The notes under the pieces: model-generated
Databases searched by the model: none
Seen by the model: only the letters and a program-made list of their open reading frames with translations
What the model was told of the DNA's origin: nothing
Source of the DNA: CAYFKJ01 sp964528595
GTDB lineage: Bacteria > Pseudomonadota > Alphaproteobacteria > UBA2966
Direction: 5' to 3'
Assembly: GCA_964528595.1 (NCBI GenBank)
Contig: CAZGTM010000041.1
Location: 1 to 33,925, forward strand
Length of the DNA stretch: 33,925 nucleotides
Position numbers and translations under genes: made by a program
Shown: positions 8,505 to 20,437 of the stretch, piece after piece
Numbering within the stretch: the stretch's first letter is position 1
Layout: each line of letters opens with the position of its first letter

Positions 8505-8606
8505 GGATAACCCTCGTACCTGTTCTTGTGGCGCCCGGAAACCGGACGCGCCGGCGATTATTCCCACCGGTCCATGTAATAGATAAGGGGTCGACCGGCC
8601 GCCGCG

Positions 8607-9509
8607 TCAACCGCGACCTGAGGACGCAGGCGGGGCTGTCTGGGCTTGGGAATAAATAGCCTTCAAACCCAGGTGATAGTTCGGATAGGCCAGCTCGACG
8701 CCCAGCTCATCGTGGAGGCGGTTGTTGCGGACGCGTTTGTTGTCGTTCCAGAACGTTTTGGCCATGTCCGAAAGATCGGCCTCCTCGAACGGCACCAGCG
8801 GCGGCGGTTCGACGCCCAGGAGATCGCAGGCGTAGGCGATGACGTCGGCCGGCGGCGCGGCCTGATCGTCACAGACGTTGTAGGCGGCGTCGGGATTGGG
8901 TTTGGCCATTGAGGCGCGCAACACCGTCACGATATCGTCGACATGGATGCGGCTGAAAACCTGACCGGCGCGGTCGACGCGCTTGGCGGTGCCGGCGCGG
9001 ACCTGGTCGAGGGCGCTGCGGCCCGGCCCATAGATCCCCGCCAGGCGGAAAAGGTGGACGGGAAGCCCGCTCTCCTCACCCAGCTTCAACCAGGCGTCCT
9101 CGGCTGCCACCCGGCGGCTGCTGCGCGGGCTGCCGGGGCGGCGTTCCGAGGTCTCGTCGACCCAACCGCCGTCCCGCGTCCCGTAGACGCCGGTGGTCGA
9201 GAGATAGCCCGCCCAGCTTATTTGCGGCGCCAGGTCGGCGATCTCGCGGGCGTGCAGGTCGAGCACGGCGTCGCCGTCGGCATCGGGCGGCACCGATGAC
9301 AGGAGATGTGTCGTGCCCGCCAGTACCTCCGCCGCACCATCCAGCGGACTGGGCCGGTCGAACTGATGGATCTCGACGCCCAGCCCGGCCAAATCGGCGG
9401 CCTGCGCCTCGCCCCGGCAGGTTCCCGCGACCCGCCAACCGTCGGCCATCAGCGAGCGCGCCAAAGCCTGGCCGGTATACCCCAGGCCGAAACAAAACAG
9501 CCGGTTCAC
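8607..9509 (-). CDS. NAD-dependent epimerase/dehydratase family protein (extended SDR, YeeZ-like)
   Basis: Cytoplasmic nucleotide-binding protein of 300 aa. The Rossmann start is FCFGLGYTGQALARSL (GxGYxG), as in YeeZ-like proteins. YLSTTGVYG is the usual strand-and-turn segment, HLFRLAGIYGPGR is the conserved substrate-side turn, and FSRIHVDDIV is a typical extended-SDR motif. No canonical YxxxK pair is obvious, so the enzymatic reaction cannot be assigned. The start is GTG at 9509, with AAGGGG 8 nt upstream. It lies upstream of the eRF1-like gene on the same strand, separated by about 100 nt without a clear terminator. Confidence 0.85.
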   Translation of the reverse strand: MNRLFCFGLGYTGQALARSLMADGWRVAGTCRGEAQAADLAGLGVEIHQFDRPSPLDGAAEVLAGTTHLLSSVPPDADGDAVLDLHAREIADLAPQISWAGYLSTTGVYGTRDGGWVDETSERRPGSPRSSRRVAAEDAWLKLGEESGLPVHLFRLAGIYGPGRSALDQVRAGTAKRVDRAGQVFSRIHVDDIVTVLRASMAKPNPDAAYNVCDDQAAPPADVIAYACDLLGVEPPPLVPFEEADLSDMAKTFWNDNKRVRNNRLHDELGVELAYPNYHLGLKAIYSQAQTAPPASSGRG

Positions 9510-9660
9510 GCTAAAACCCCTTGTATTTGGCCGAAATTCGCGAAAATCGCTCGAAAACGGGTATTTAATTTATTACACAACAGAAACAAAACTCCTCAAT
9601 CCTGAAATATGCCGGTTACACCCCTCAGGCTTAATAGTACCCGACGAAAGCGATGCCGCT

Positions 9661-9822
9661 GCCCCCATAATCGGGCCTCCCTCCCAAAATGGGCATAGTC
9701 GCAGCCGCATCAGGTACTTCGTCAAACCTCCCTGCCGGCTTCCCAAGCCGGCCGACTGACGCCTCCCCGTCAGTCCTCCCTGCATATCCCTGCCCCCGCA
9801 TTTTCGCGGGGGCTTTTTTTTT
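9661..9822 (+). ncRNA. Putative trans-acting sRNA with repeated CCUCCC motifs
   Basis: This plus-strand interval between divergent SDR and convergent queG has no credible protein gene but folds into a series of hairpins. Hairpin 1: CCCAT (9664-9668) with ATGGG (9689-9693), whose loop contains CCTCCCTCCC. Hairpin 2: GCCGGCTT (9734-9741) and AAGCCGGC (9745-9752), loop CCC. Hairpin 3: GACTGACG (9754-9761) and CGTCAGTC (9768-9775), loop exactly CCTCCC. A terminator follows. CCTCCC occurs four times (9676, 9727, 9762, 9775). This recalls the CUCCUCCC-loop stress RNAs (CcsR, 'cuckoo' RNAs) of Rhodobacter. The 5' end is unknown; nothing else convincing is seen in 9510-9660, and no confident promoter was found. 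Four anti-Shine-Dalgarno motifs suggest pairing with ribosome binding sites or titration of an RNA or protein; this is inferred. Confidence 0.6.
9792..9822 (+). terminator. Strong intrinsic terminator on the plus strand
   Basis: GCCCCCGC (9792-9799), a 6-nt loop, and GCGGGGGC (9806-9813) form a perfect 8-bp GC-rich stem, followed by nine T (9814-9822). It only works for plus-strand transcription, which has no protein gene upstream here. The T-tract runs into the queG stop codon on the other strand (9821-9823). Confidence 0.9.
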
Positions 9823-10858
9823 AGCCGAGCCGGTCCAAAGCCCAGCGCGCCGCTTCCCGTACCAGCGGCGAGTCATCGCGAAGGCAATGCTCCGCCCCCG
9901 CCGCCAGTTCCGGCAGACCCGAGTTGCCGACGGCGATCAGGCAATTTCGCACGAAGCGGTCTCGACCCGTCCGTTTGATGGGAGAGCCAGAGAAGACCTG
10001 CCGGAACCCGGCATCGTCCAGTTGAACGTAATCGACCAGGCGCGGGGCCGTAAGCTCGATGCGCGGCAGGAAACCGGGTTCCATGGTCGGCTCCGCGAAC
10101 TTGTTCCAGGGGCAGACGGCCAGGCAGTCGTCGCAGCCGTAGACCCGGTTGCCCATGCCCTGGCGCAGATCCGGGTCGATGTCGCCCTTGTGCTCGATGG
10201 TGAGGTAGGAAATGCAGCGCCGCCCATCGATCTCGCGGCCCTCAGACAAAGCAGCGGTGGGACAGGCGTCGATGCAGGCGCGGCAGGACCCGCATAAATC
10301 CGCGTGCGGCGGATCGGGCGCAACGTCGAGATCGGTGAAGACCTCGCCGAGGAACAGCCACGATCCGAAGGCGCGGGAAACCAGATTGGTGTGCTTGCCG
10401 CGCCAGCCGATGCCGGCGGCTTCACCCAGCGGCTTCTCCATCACCGGCGCGGTATCGACGAAAACCTTGATGCCGCAATCGTATTCGGCGGCCATCCAGC
10501 GCCCGAGACGCTTGAGCCGGCTCTTGACGATGTCATGGTAGTCGCGCCCGCGGGCATAGACCGACACTGTGGCGCGCTCCGGCAAATGCGTCAGCGCGAG
10601 GGGATCAGCGGCCTGGGCGTAGTTCATGCCCAGGGCAATGACCGTCCGGGCTTCGGGCCACAAGACTTGCGGGTCGGCCCGCCGGTCCGCATGGCTGGCC
10701 AGCCAGTCCATGTCGCCGTGGCGGTTTTGATTGATGAATTCTTCCAGATGCCCGGCGGCGTCACCCCCGGCCAGTGAAGACGCGGCGGCAAAGCCCACTG
10801 CCTGGAAACCGAGCGCTTCGGCTTCGGCCCGGATGGCCGTTTTGATCTCTTCGCTCAT
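9821..10858 (-). CDS. queG: Epoxyqueuosine reductase
   Basis: Cytoplasmic cobalamin- and Fe-S-dependent enzyme that reduces epoxyqueuosine to queuosine in the wobble position of GUN-anticodon tRNAs. It has 345 aa. The catalytic aspartate is probably D135 in VFVDTAPVMEK. Two [4Fe-4S] clusters are marked by CGSCRACIDACP (C189, C192, C195, C199) and YGCDDCLAVCPWN (C242, C245, C249), with C215 in GRRCISYLT. The C-terminal end (DSPLVREAARWALDRL) is the HEAT-like segment. GAGGGA precedes the ATG by about 11 nt. It follows fzlA on the same strand with 56 nt between, so the two are probably co-transcribed. Confidence 0.96.
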   Translation of the reverse strand: MSEEIKTAIRAEAEALGFQAVGFAAASSLAGGDAAGHLEEFINQNRHGDMDWLASHADRRADPQVLWPEARTVIALGMNYAQAADPLALTHLPERATVSVYARGRDYHDIVKSRLKRLGRWMAAEYDCGIKVFVDTAPVMEKPLGEAAGIGWRGKHTNLVSRAFGSWLFLGEVFTDLDVAPDPPHADLCGSCRACIDACPTAALSEGREIDGRRCISYLTIEHKGDIDPDLRQGMGNRVYGCDDCLAVCPWNKFAEPTMEPGFLPRIELTAPRLVDYVQLDDAGFRQVFSGSPIKRTGRDRFVRNCLIAVGNSGLPELAAGAEHCLRDDSPLVREAARWALDRLG

Positions 10859-10914
10859 ACCCGGCTGTCCCTCTACGGTTCCGTCGCCGGCTGCGACTTG
10901 TTATATAGGCAAAC

Positions 10915-11583
10915 TCAGAAATCCAGATCAGCATAATGCTTGGGCGGCGGCAAGCCCGGAATGTGGTCGGCCAGCAGGGGCCGGAAGGTGGGCCGCGACT
11001 TGATGCGGGCGTACCAGTTGCGCGCGTCTTCGTGATCCTCCCACGGCACGTCGCCGAGATAATCGAGGCAACTGAGATGGGCCGCCGCCGCCATGTCTGC
11101 GACGCTGTAGTCGTCACCGGCCAGCCAATTGCGCCGTTCCGTCAGCCAGGCGATGTAATCGAGATGGGTATGGAGGTTGTAATGCCCGGCGCGGATGGCT
11201 TCGGAATCCGGTTCGCCCAATCCCATGAAACGTTTCCAGACCTTCTGGTCCAGCAGGTTGGCCGAAACCTCGGCGTTGAACTTGAGATCGAACCAGGCCA
11301 CCAGCCGGCGCACCTCGGCGCGGGTTGCCGCCTCGCGTCCCAGGATGGCGGGATCGGGGTAGACTTCGTCGAGGTATTCGCAGATCGCCATGGATTCGGC
11401 GACGATGGTGCCGTCGTCGTCGACCAGCACCGGCACCTGTCCGGTCGGATTGACGGCGAGAAAACCGTCGCGCCGCTCCCAGACCTTTTCCACGAGAAAC
11501 TCCGTCTCCAGCGCCTTTTCGCCCAGCGCAAGACGGACTTTGCGCGAAAACGGCGAGAGAAATAGGTGATAGAGCGTACGCAT
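10915..11583 (-). CDS. fzlA: FzlA-like FtsZ-binding glutathione S-transferase homologue
   Basis: GST-fold protein of 222 aa. The thioredoxin-like half begins MRTLYHLFLSPFSRKVRLALGEK and contains NPTGQVPVLVDDDGTIVAES; the helical half ends in YARIKSRPTFRPLL. The C-terminal tail (about residues 205-222: DHIPGLPPPKHYADLDF) resembles the conserved tail of Caulobacter FzlA. FzlA binds FtsZ filaments and links the Z-ring to septal wall synthesis rather than acting as a detoxifying GST. Proximity to uppP, NDUFA9-like and queG genes agrees with alphaproteobacterial context. A generic GST annotation is the alternative; the tail favours FzlA. The ATG lacks a strong Shine-Dalgarno. Confidence 0.8.
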   Translation of the reverse strand: MRTLYHLFLSPFSRKVRLALGEKALETEFLVEKVWERRDGFLAVNPTGQVPVLVDDDGTIVAESMAICEYLDEVYPDPAILGREAATRAEVRRLVAWFDLKFNAEVSANLLDQKVWKRFMGLGEPDSEAIRAGHYNLHTHLDYIAWLTERRNWLAGDDYSVADMAAAAHLSCLDYLGDVPWEDHEDARNWYARIKSRPTFRPLLADHIPGLPPPKHYADLDF

Positions 11584-11592
11584 CGCCCGCAG

Positions 11593-11626
11593 TCTAGAGC
11601 GGTTTCCGTTTTAACGGAAACGCCCC
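11593..11626. repeat. Palindromic element in the fzlA leader, REP-like
   Basis: A perfect 20-nt palindrome, GTTTCCGTT (11602-11610), TT, AACGGAAAC (11613-11621), is preceded by TCTAGAGCG. From memory, similar 'TCTAGAGCGGTTTCCGTT' palindromes recur in alphaproteobacterial intergenic regions, so this may be a dispersed repeat copy. It would form a hairpin in the 5' leader of fzlA, beginning within a few nt of the predicted transcription start. Confidence 0.6.
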
Positions 11627-11630
11627 GTCT

Positions 11631-11659
11631 CATATATTCGAAGCGGTACAATGTGTTAA
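11631..11659 (-). promoter_or_regulatory. Candidate sigma-70 promoter of fzlA
   Basis: On the minus strand TTAACA (11659-11654), a 17-nt spacer, and TATATG (11636-11631). The predicted start near 11624 gives a leader of about 40 nt that includes the palindrome at 11602-11621. Confidence 0.5.
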
Positions 11660-11668
11660 CGATCCTCA

Positions 11669-11692
11669 GTGTTTCAAGCAAACTTGAAACAC
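11669..11692. repeat. Perfect inverted repeat between gltB and fzlA
   Basis: GTGTTTCAAG (11669-11678), 4-nt loop CAAA, CTTGAAACAC (11683-11692): a perfect 10-bp dyad. It lies 38 nt after the gltB stop and just upstream of the fzlA -35 box. There is no T-tract on either strand, so it is not a classical terminator. It could be an operator for fzlA or a 3' hairpin on the gltDB mRNA. Confidence 0.7.
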
Positions 11693-11730
11693 CCCACCCG
11701 GTGGTGCAGGTGCTGAACAATGCGCTCACG

Positions 11731-16296
<4,566 letters not shown>

Positions 16297-16393
16297 ATTT
16301 TCTTTCCCTCGCGCGCTGTCGCTTGCGCATCCCATTAACTCAACTCAAATCTTGAAACTGTCCGCCCGGCTCAGGGCGGTAACGTGACCCGGC

Positions 16394-17866
16394 CTATTCG
16401 GCGGCCTGGAATTCGCGCTGCATGCCGAGGCGTTTGGCGCCCAGGTAACGTTCGATACAGGCAGCCGCGTCGCGCCCGTCCCGGATCGCCCAAACCACCA
16501 GCGCCGCACCGCGGACGATGTCGCCGGCGGCGAACACGCCGTCCATGTTGGTCATCATGGAGCGGTGATCGATCTGCACGGTGCCCCAGCGGCTGACGCC
16601 CAATTCCGGCGCGTTGAACAGCGCCGGGATGTCGTCGGGGTCGAAGCCCAGGGCTTTGATCACGAGGTCGGCTTCGACATTGTGGGCCGAGCCTTCGATC
16701 ACCTTCGGCGTCTGCCGCCCGCCCGCGTCCGGCGAGCCCAGGCGCATCCGAACGGCGCGCACGGCACTCACGCTGCCGACGCCATCGGCTTCGTCGCCGT
16801 CATCACCGATGAAGGCTTCGGGCGCCGTCAGCCAGACGAAGTCGATGCCTTCTTCTTCGGCGTTGGTAACCTCGCGCATGGAACCCGGCATATTGGCCCG
16901 GTCGCGGCGATAGAGGCACTTGACCGACTTCGCGCCCTGGCGCACGGCGGTGCGCACGCAGTCCATTGCGGTGTCGCCGCCGCCCACGACCACGACATTC
17001 TTGTCCTTGGCGTCGAGCTCGCCGCTGGCAAACTCCGGCACACTTTCCCCCATGCCGTGACGGTTGGCGACGATCAGATAGTCGAGGGCCTGAACGACGT
17101 TGCCCAGGCCGACGCCCGGCACCTGAATGTCGCGCGCCTTGTAGACGCCGGTGGCGATCAGGATGGCGTCGTGGCGCTCGCGCAAATCAGCCAAGGTGGC
17201 GTCACGCCCGACTTCGAAACCGGTGTGATAGACCACGCCGCCGGCCGCCAGCATCTCGGTACGCCGCGCCACGGCTTCCTTTTCGAGCTTGAAGTTGGGG
17301 ATGCCGTACATCAGCAGTCCGCCCATGCGGTCGTGCCGGTCGTAGACGTGGACCTGATAGCCCGCGCGCCGCAACTCCTCGGCCGCGGCCAGGCCCGCCG
17401 GGCCGCCGCCGATGATGCCGACCGACTGGTCCAGTTCGACGGCGGGCATGGGGGGCTTGATCCAGCCCTTATCCCAGGCCGTCTCGGTAATGTACTTTTC
17501 GACCGTGCCGATGGTGACCGATTCGAAGCCCTTTTCGATGACGCAATTACCTTCGCACAGCCGGTCCTGCGGGCAGATCCGGCCACAGATTTCAGGCATG
17601 TTGTTGGTCGCCGAGGCCAGCTCGTAGGCTTCCTCGAGGCGGCCTTCCGCGGTCATGCGCAGCCAATCCGGAATGTTGTTGTTGAGCGGGCAGTGAACCT
17701 GGCAGAACGGAATACCGCATTGCGAGCACCGGCTCGACTGTTCGGTCGCCTGACCGGCATCGAATTCGGCGTAAATTTCGTCGAAATCGGATGCCCGTTC
17801 CGTCGCCGCCCGTTTGTCGGGCATGCGCTTTTCAAGCGAGATGAACTGCAGCATTTTGTCCGTCAT
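16394..17866 (-). CDS. gltD: Glutamate synthase (NADPH) small subunit
   Basis: Flavoprotein subunit that passes electrons from NADPH via FAD and Fe-S clusters to GltB. It has 490 aa from the ATG at 17866 (MTDKMLQF), which has GGGAG upstream; a longer in-frame ORF to 17941 adds 25 unconserved residues. The N-terminal Fe-S domain shows CSQCGIPFCQVHCP and CGRICPQDRLCEGNC. The FAD site is GIIGGGPAGLAAAEELRRAG (about residue 150), and the NADPH site VVVVGGGDTAMDCVRTA. The C-terminal end has the usual GVFAAGDIVRGAALVVWAI. It is first in the gltD-gltB operon. Confidence 0.97.
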   Translation of the reverse strand: MTDKMLQFISLEKRMPDKRAATERASDFDEIYAEFDAGQATEQSSRCSQCGIPFCQVHCPLNNNIPDWLRMTAEGRLEEAYELASATNNMPEICGRICPQDRLCEGNCVIEKGFESVTIGTVEKYITETAWDKGWIKPPMPAVELDQSVGIIGGGPAGLAAAEELRRAGYQVHVYDRHDRMGGLLMYGIPNFKLEKEAVARRTEMLAAGGVVYHTGFEVGRDATLADLRERHDAILIATGVYKARDIQVPGVGLGNVVQALDYLIVANRHGMGESVPEFASGELDAKDKNVVVVGGGDTAMDCVRTAVRQGAKSVKCLYRRDRANMPGSMREVTNAEEEGIDFVWLTAPEAFIGDDGDEADGVGSVSAVRAVRMRLGSPDAGGRQTPKVIEGSAHNVEADLVIKALGFDPDDIPALFNAPELGVSRWGTVQIDHRSMMTNMDGVFAAGDIVRGAALVVWAIRDGRDAAACIERYLGAKRLGMQREFQAAE

Positions 17867-18064
17867 GAGGGCTCCCAACCAATACAAACCAAACCGACCA
17901 CTCCCCATCCGCCCCCTTGGCCGTAGCTGGAGCGTGAACAAACGCGCAGGCGCTGAACGCTAAACTCGGGCGGAGGAACTCTGGAATTGGTGGTTGATAC
18001 CCCATCCCGCGTCAGAATTCCAGTGAAATTTAGTTAATAGGTCAAATATGCTTACCAATTTCCG

Positions 18065-18090
18065 ATTATCGGCCTATTGCCGGGCGTCAA
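18065..18090 (-). promoter_or_regulatory. Candidate promoter of gltDB
   Basis: On the minus strand TTGACG (18090-18085), a 14-nt spacer, and GATAAT (18070-18065). Both hexamers match the sigma-70 consensus at five of six positions, but the spacer is short. The leader to gltD would be about 190 nt and would include the inverted repeat at 17981-18023. Confidence 0.4.
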
Positions 18091-18151
18091 GCCACTATAT
18101 ATGGGGCTTTGGCCTTAGCCGTATAGTACCGTTTTGAGACTATTTCTGTAT

Positions 18152-18179
18152 TTGGCCGTCATGGCAGTAGTGCTATAAG
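18152..18179 (+). promoter_or_regulatory. Candidate promoter of uppP
   Basis: TTGGCC (18152-18157), 16-nt spacer, TATAAG (18174-18179). The predicted start lies about 50 nt before the uppP start codon. Confidence 0.4.
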
Positions 18180-18238
18180 CAGTGAACAACTTCGGCGAAA
18201 CGAGCGTGCCCGCAACCCGACCCTGCTGAGAGGTCTTT

Positions 18239-19042
18239 TTGAGCCTGCTTCACATCGTCACATTGGCTATCGTCCAGGGGATTACCGAGTTCCTGCCCAT
18301 TTCGTCCTCGGGTCATTTGATCCTGATCCCCGCCCTGACGGATTGGCCCGACCAGGGACTGGCCCTGGACGTCGCCGTCCATGTCGGTACCCTGCTCGCC
18401 GTCGTCATTTACTTTTGGCGCGACGTGGGTCTGGCGGCGACCGGACTGCTGCACCTCCTGGGCGGACGCAACACCCAAGCCAGCCGCCTCGCTTTATACC
18501 TGATCATCGGCACGATCCCGGTCATCGTCGCCGGCGCCTTGGCTGCCTTTTACAACCTCGTCGACGCCTGGCGGTCGGCCGAGGTTATCGGCTGGACCAT
18601 GCTGGGCTTCGGCATCGTCCTGTTCGTCGCCGACCGCCTGGGCATGACCATTCGGAACATGGACCACATGACGGTGCCGAGCGCGCTGATCATCGGCGTG
18701 GCGCAAATCCTGGCGCTCATTCCCGGCACCAGTCGCGCCGGCATTACCATGACCGCCGCCCGGTTCCTCGGCTTCGAAGCCTATGCTGCCGCCCGATTTT
18801 CCATGCTGTTGTCGATCCCGACGATCGCCGCGGCCGGACTGCTCGAAGGCCGCGCCCTCTACCGGACCGGCGGCCTCGAACTTACATCCGATGCGGCGAT
18901 TGCCGCCGGGTTGGCCTTCCTGACCGCGATGGCGGCGATCGCCCTGATGATGGCCTGGCTGAAAAGGGCGGGATTCACCCCGTTTGTCATCTACCGCGTC
19001 GTGCTGGGCGGCGGCCTACTGTGGTGGGTTTACTCGGCCTAA
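18239..19042 (+). CDS. uppP: Undecaprenyl-diphosphate phosphatase
   Basis: Integral membrane enzyme (BacA/UppP) that dephosphorylates undecaprenyl pyrophosphate, regenerating the lipid carrier for peptidoglycan and LPS glycan synthesis; overproduction is known to give bacitracin resistance. It has 267 aa with several hydrophobic segments. Signature motifs are QGITEFLPISSSGHL (about residues 13-27) and PGTSRAGITMTAARFLGFE (about 162-180), which carry the catalytic Glu, Ser and Arg. The start is TTG at 18239 with GAGAGG 5 nt upstream. It converges with the NDUFA9-like gene, with 3 nt between the stops. Confidence 0.97.
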   Translation: MSLLHIVTLAIVQGITEFLPISSSGHLILIPALTDWPDQGLALDVAVHVGTLLAVVIYFWRDVGLAATGLLHLLGGRNTQASRLALYLIIGTIPVIVAGALAAFYNLVDAWRSAEVIGWTMLGFGIVLFVADRLGMTIRNMDHMTVPSALIIGVAQILALIPGTSRAGITMTAARFLGFEAYAAARFSMLLSIPTIAAAGLLEGRALYRTGGLELTSDAAIAAGLAFLTAMAAIALMMAWLKRAGFTPFVIYRVVLGGGLLWWVYSA

Positions 19043-19045
19043 GCC

Positions 19046-20041
19046 TTAACCGGTCTGAAGATCCGAGTGTTGGCCCGGACTACGATAGCGGGTGAGGTAG
19101 GTGGGCAGCACGGAGCCGGCCGGCGTCTGCGTAATGCCCAATTCCGCCAGGCCCGCAGCGCCTTCCCCGGCGACGTTGTCGCCGGCCAACTGGCGCAGCT
19201 GGTCGCGGGTCAACAAGGGTGAGGGCCAGAATTCCAAGAAGAACGCCATGATCGCCGCCAAATTCATCAGTACCGGCATCAGGACGCGACGGCGTTCGGT
19301 GATGCGCACAATCATTTCCATCAATTCGCGCCAGCTGTATACCTGGGGTCCGGCGAGATCATAGCTCTGCGCCGATGCCGACGCGCCGCGCAGACAAACG
19401 GAGACGGCCTCGGCCACGTCGCCGACATAGACCGGCTGGAAGCGGGCGCCCTCCCGGTCGGACAGATCGCGGGCGAAGATCGGCAAGACGGGCGACAATG
19501 CGGCCAGCGCCCCCATCTGATTGAAGAAGCCGTCTTCCGGTCCGAATATGATGCTGGGCCGAAGGATGACCGCGTCGGGGAAGGCATCGCGCACGGCCTG
19601 TTCGCCCTCCGCCTTGGTGCGGCCATAGCGTGACGTCGAATTGACGTCGGCGCCGATCGCCGAGATCTGCACCAGCTTTCCGACCCCGGCCGCCATGGCG
19701 GCTTGAGCGACCCGGGCCGCACCATCGACATGAACCGCGTTGAAGGTCTGTTTGCCGCTCTCGTAGAGCAAGCCGACGGACAGCACCACGGCATCGGCGC
19801 CAGCAACGGCGGCCGCCACGGAAGCGTCGTCGCGCATGTTGGCCTGCATCAGCTCTATTTGGCCGACCTCGCCCATTGACTTGAGAAACATGCCGGCTTC
19901 GGGATCCCGGACCGCCACACGGATGCGCGCACCCTGGTTGGCGAGGCAGCGTACGATATGGCGTCCGACAAAGCCGCTGCCGCCGAAAACGGTGACCAAT
20001 TCAGGCACGTCGTTGCGCGCGCCGTTCGTTTCACCCGACAT
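19046..20041 (-). CDS. Complex I NDUFA9 subunit family NAD(P)-binding protein
   Basis: Atypical SDR protein of 331 aa. The N-terminal Rossmann motif is VTVFGGSGFVGRHIVRCLA. The centre has LVQISAIGADVNSTSRYGRTKAEGEQAV, and IFGPEDGFFNQMGALA is a conserved family stretch. Homologues are annotated after the mitochondrial complex I accessory subunit NDUFA9, which in mitochondria is thought to stabilise complex I; in bacteria the role is not established. It commonly sits beside uppP in Alphaproteobacteria, as here. A hydrophobic stretch near residues 265-285 may associate with the membrane. GGGAG lies about 8 nt upstream of the ATG. Confidence 0.88.
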   Translation of the reverse strand: MSGETNGARNDVPELVTVFGGSGFVGRHIVRCLANQGARIRVAVRDPEAGMFLKSMGEVGQIELMQANMRDDASVAAAVAGADAVVLSVGLLYESGKQTFNAVHVDGAARVAQAAMAAGVGKLVQISAIGADVNSTSRYGRTKAEGEQAVRDAFPDAVILRPSIIFGPEDGFFNQMGALAALSPVLPIFARDLSDREGARFQPVYVGDVAEAVSVCLRGASASAQSYDLAGPQVYSWRELMEMIVRITERRRVLMPVLMNLAAIMAFFLEFWPSPLLTRDQLRQLAGDNVAGEGAAGLAELGITQTPAGSVLPTYLTRYRSPGQHSDLQTG

Positions 20042-20216
20042 GGCGGAAACTCCCTATCAACCAAACTTTTCCACCGCTAAATCGCGGCGCTTCATCATAA
20101 CCGGGGTCGGCGACCGGATAAAAGAGCCGATCGCGGGCGCGACAAATTCACGCGCCTGGCGTTGCAATAAAGGAGAACGCCGAATTTGGCAATTCCCCGG
20201 CATTTACCCGAGGCGC

Positions 20217-20245
20217 TTGACTTCCGCCGCGCCCGGCATTATCCA
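20217..20245 (+). promoter_or_regulatory. Candidate promoter of tRNA-Leu
   Basis: TTGACT (20217-20222) is followed either by CATTAT after 14 nt (20237-20242) or by TATCCA after 17 nt (20240-20245). The start would lie within about 20 nt of the mature tRNA 5' end. Confidence 0.45.
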
Positions 20246-20268
20246 ACCGCTTCCAAGTGCCACGAAAT

Positions 20269-20355
<87 letters not shown>

Positions 20356-20437
20356 TCGTTTTCGCGCGGAAAGCGCACGGCCGCGCCAGTTGTTTTTTCG
20401 CCGGCATCGTGACCGGTTGTTTGCCGGGGCAGCGAGA

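Larger units (their letters stand above)
17867..18238. other. 372-nt divergent intergenic region, gltD / uppP
   Basis: No protein gene is seen. It contains an inverted repeat CTGGAATT (17981-17988) / AATTCCAG (18016-18023) with a 27-nt spacer, AT-rich patches around 18030-18070 and 18094-18102, and candidate promoters for both flanking genes (listed separately). A GGCT/AGCC hairpin lies near 18105-18120. A second minus-strand TTGACC box lies around 18040 but has only a weak -10. Confidence 0.6.

Noticed and set aside
9609..9698. 29-codon ORF (ATG at 9609) within the sRNA region
   Set aside because: No Shine-Dalgarno; the Arg/Cys-rich product is unlike DUF1127 or other small families, and it runs through the CCTCCC hairpin.
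9792..9822. This hairpin as terminator of queG
   Set aside because: On the minus strand it is preceded, not followed, by the A/T run; it terminates plus-strand transcription only.
16361..16393. CCGCCC/GGGCGG hairpin between gltD and gltB as a terminator
   Set aside because: No T-tract on the minus strand, and gltD-gltB are expected to be co-transcribed.
16565..17926. 453-aa plus-strand ORF opposite gltD
   Set aside because: Antisense shadow in GC-rich sequence; gltD is certain on the minus strand.
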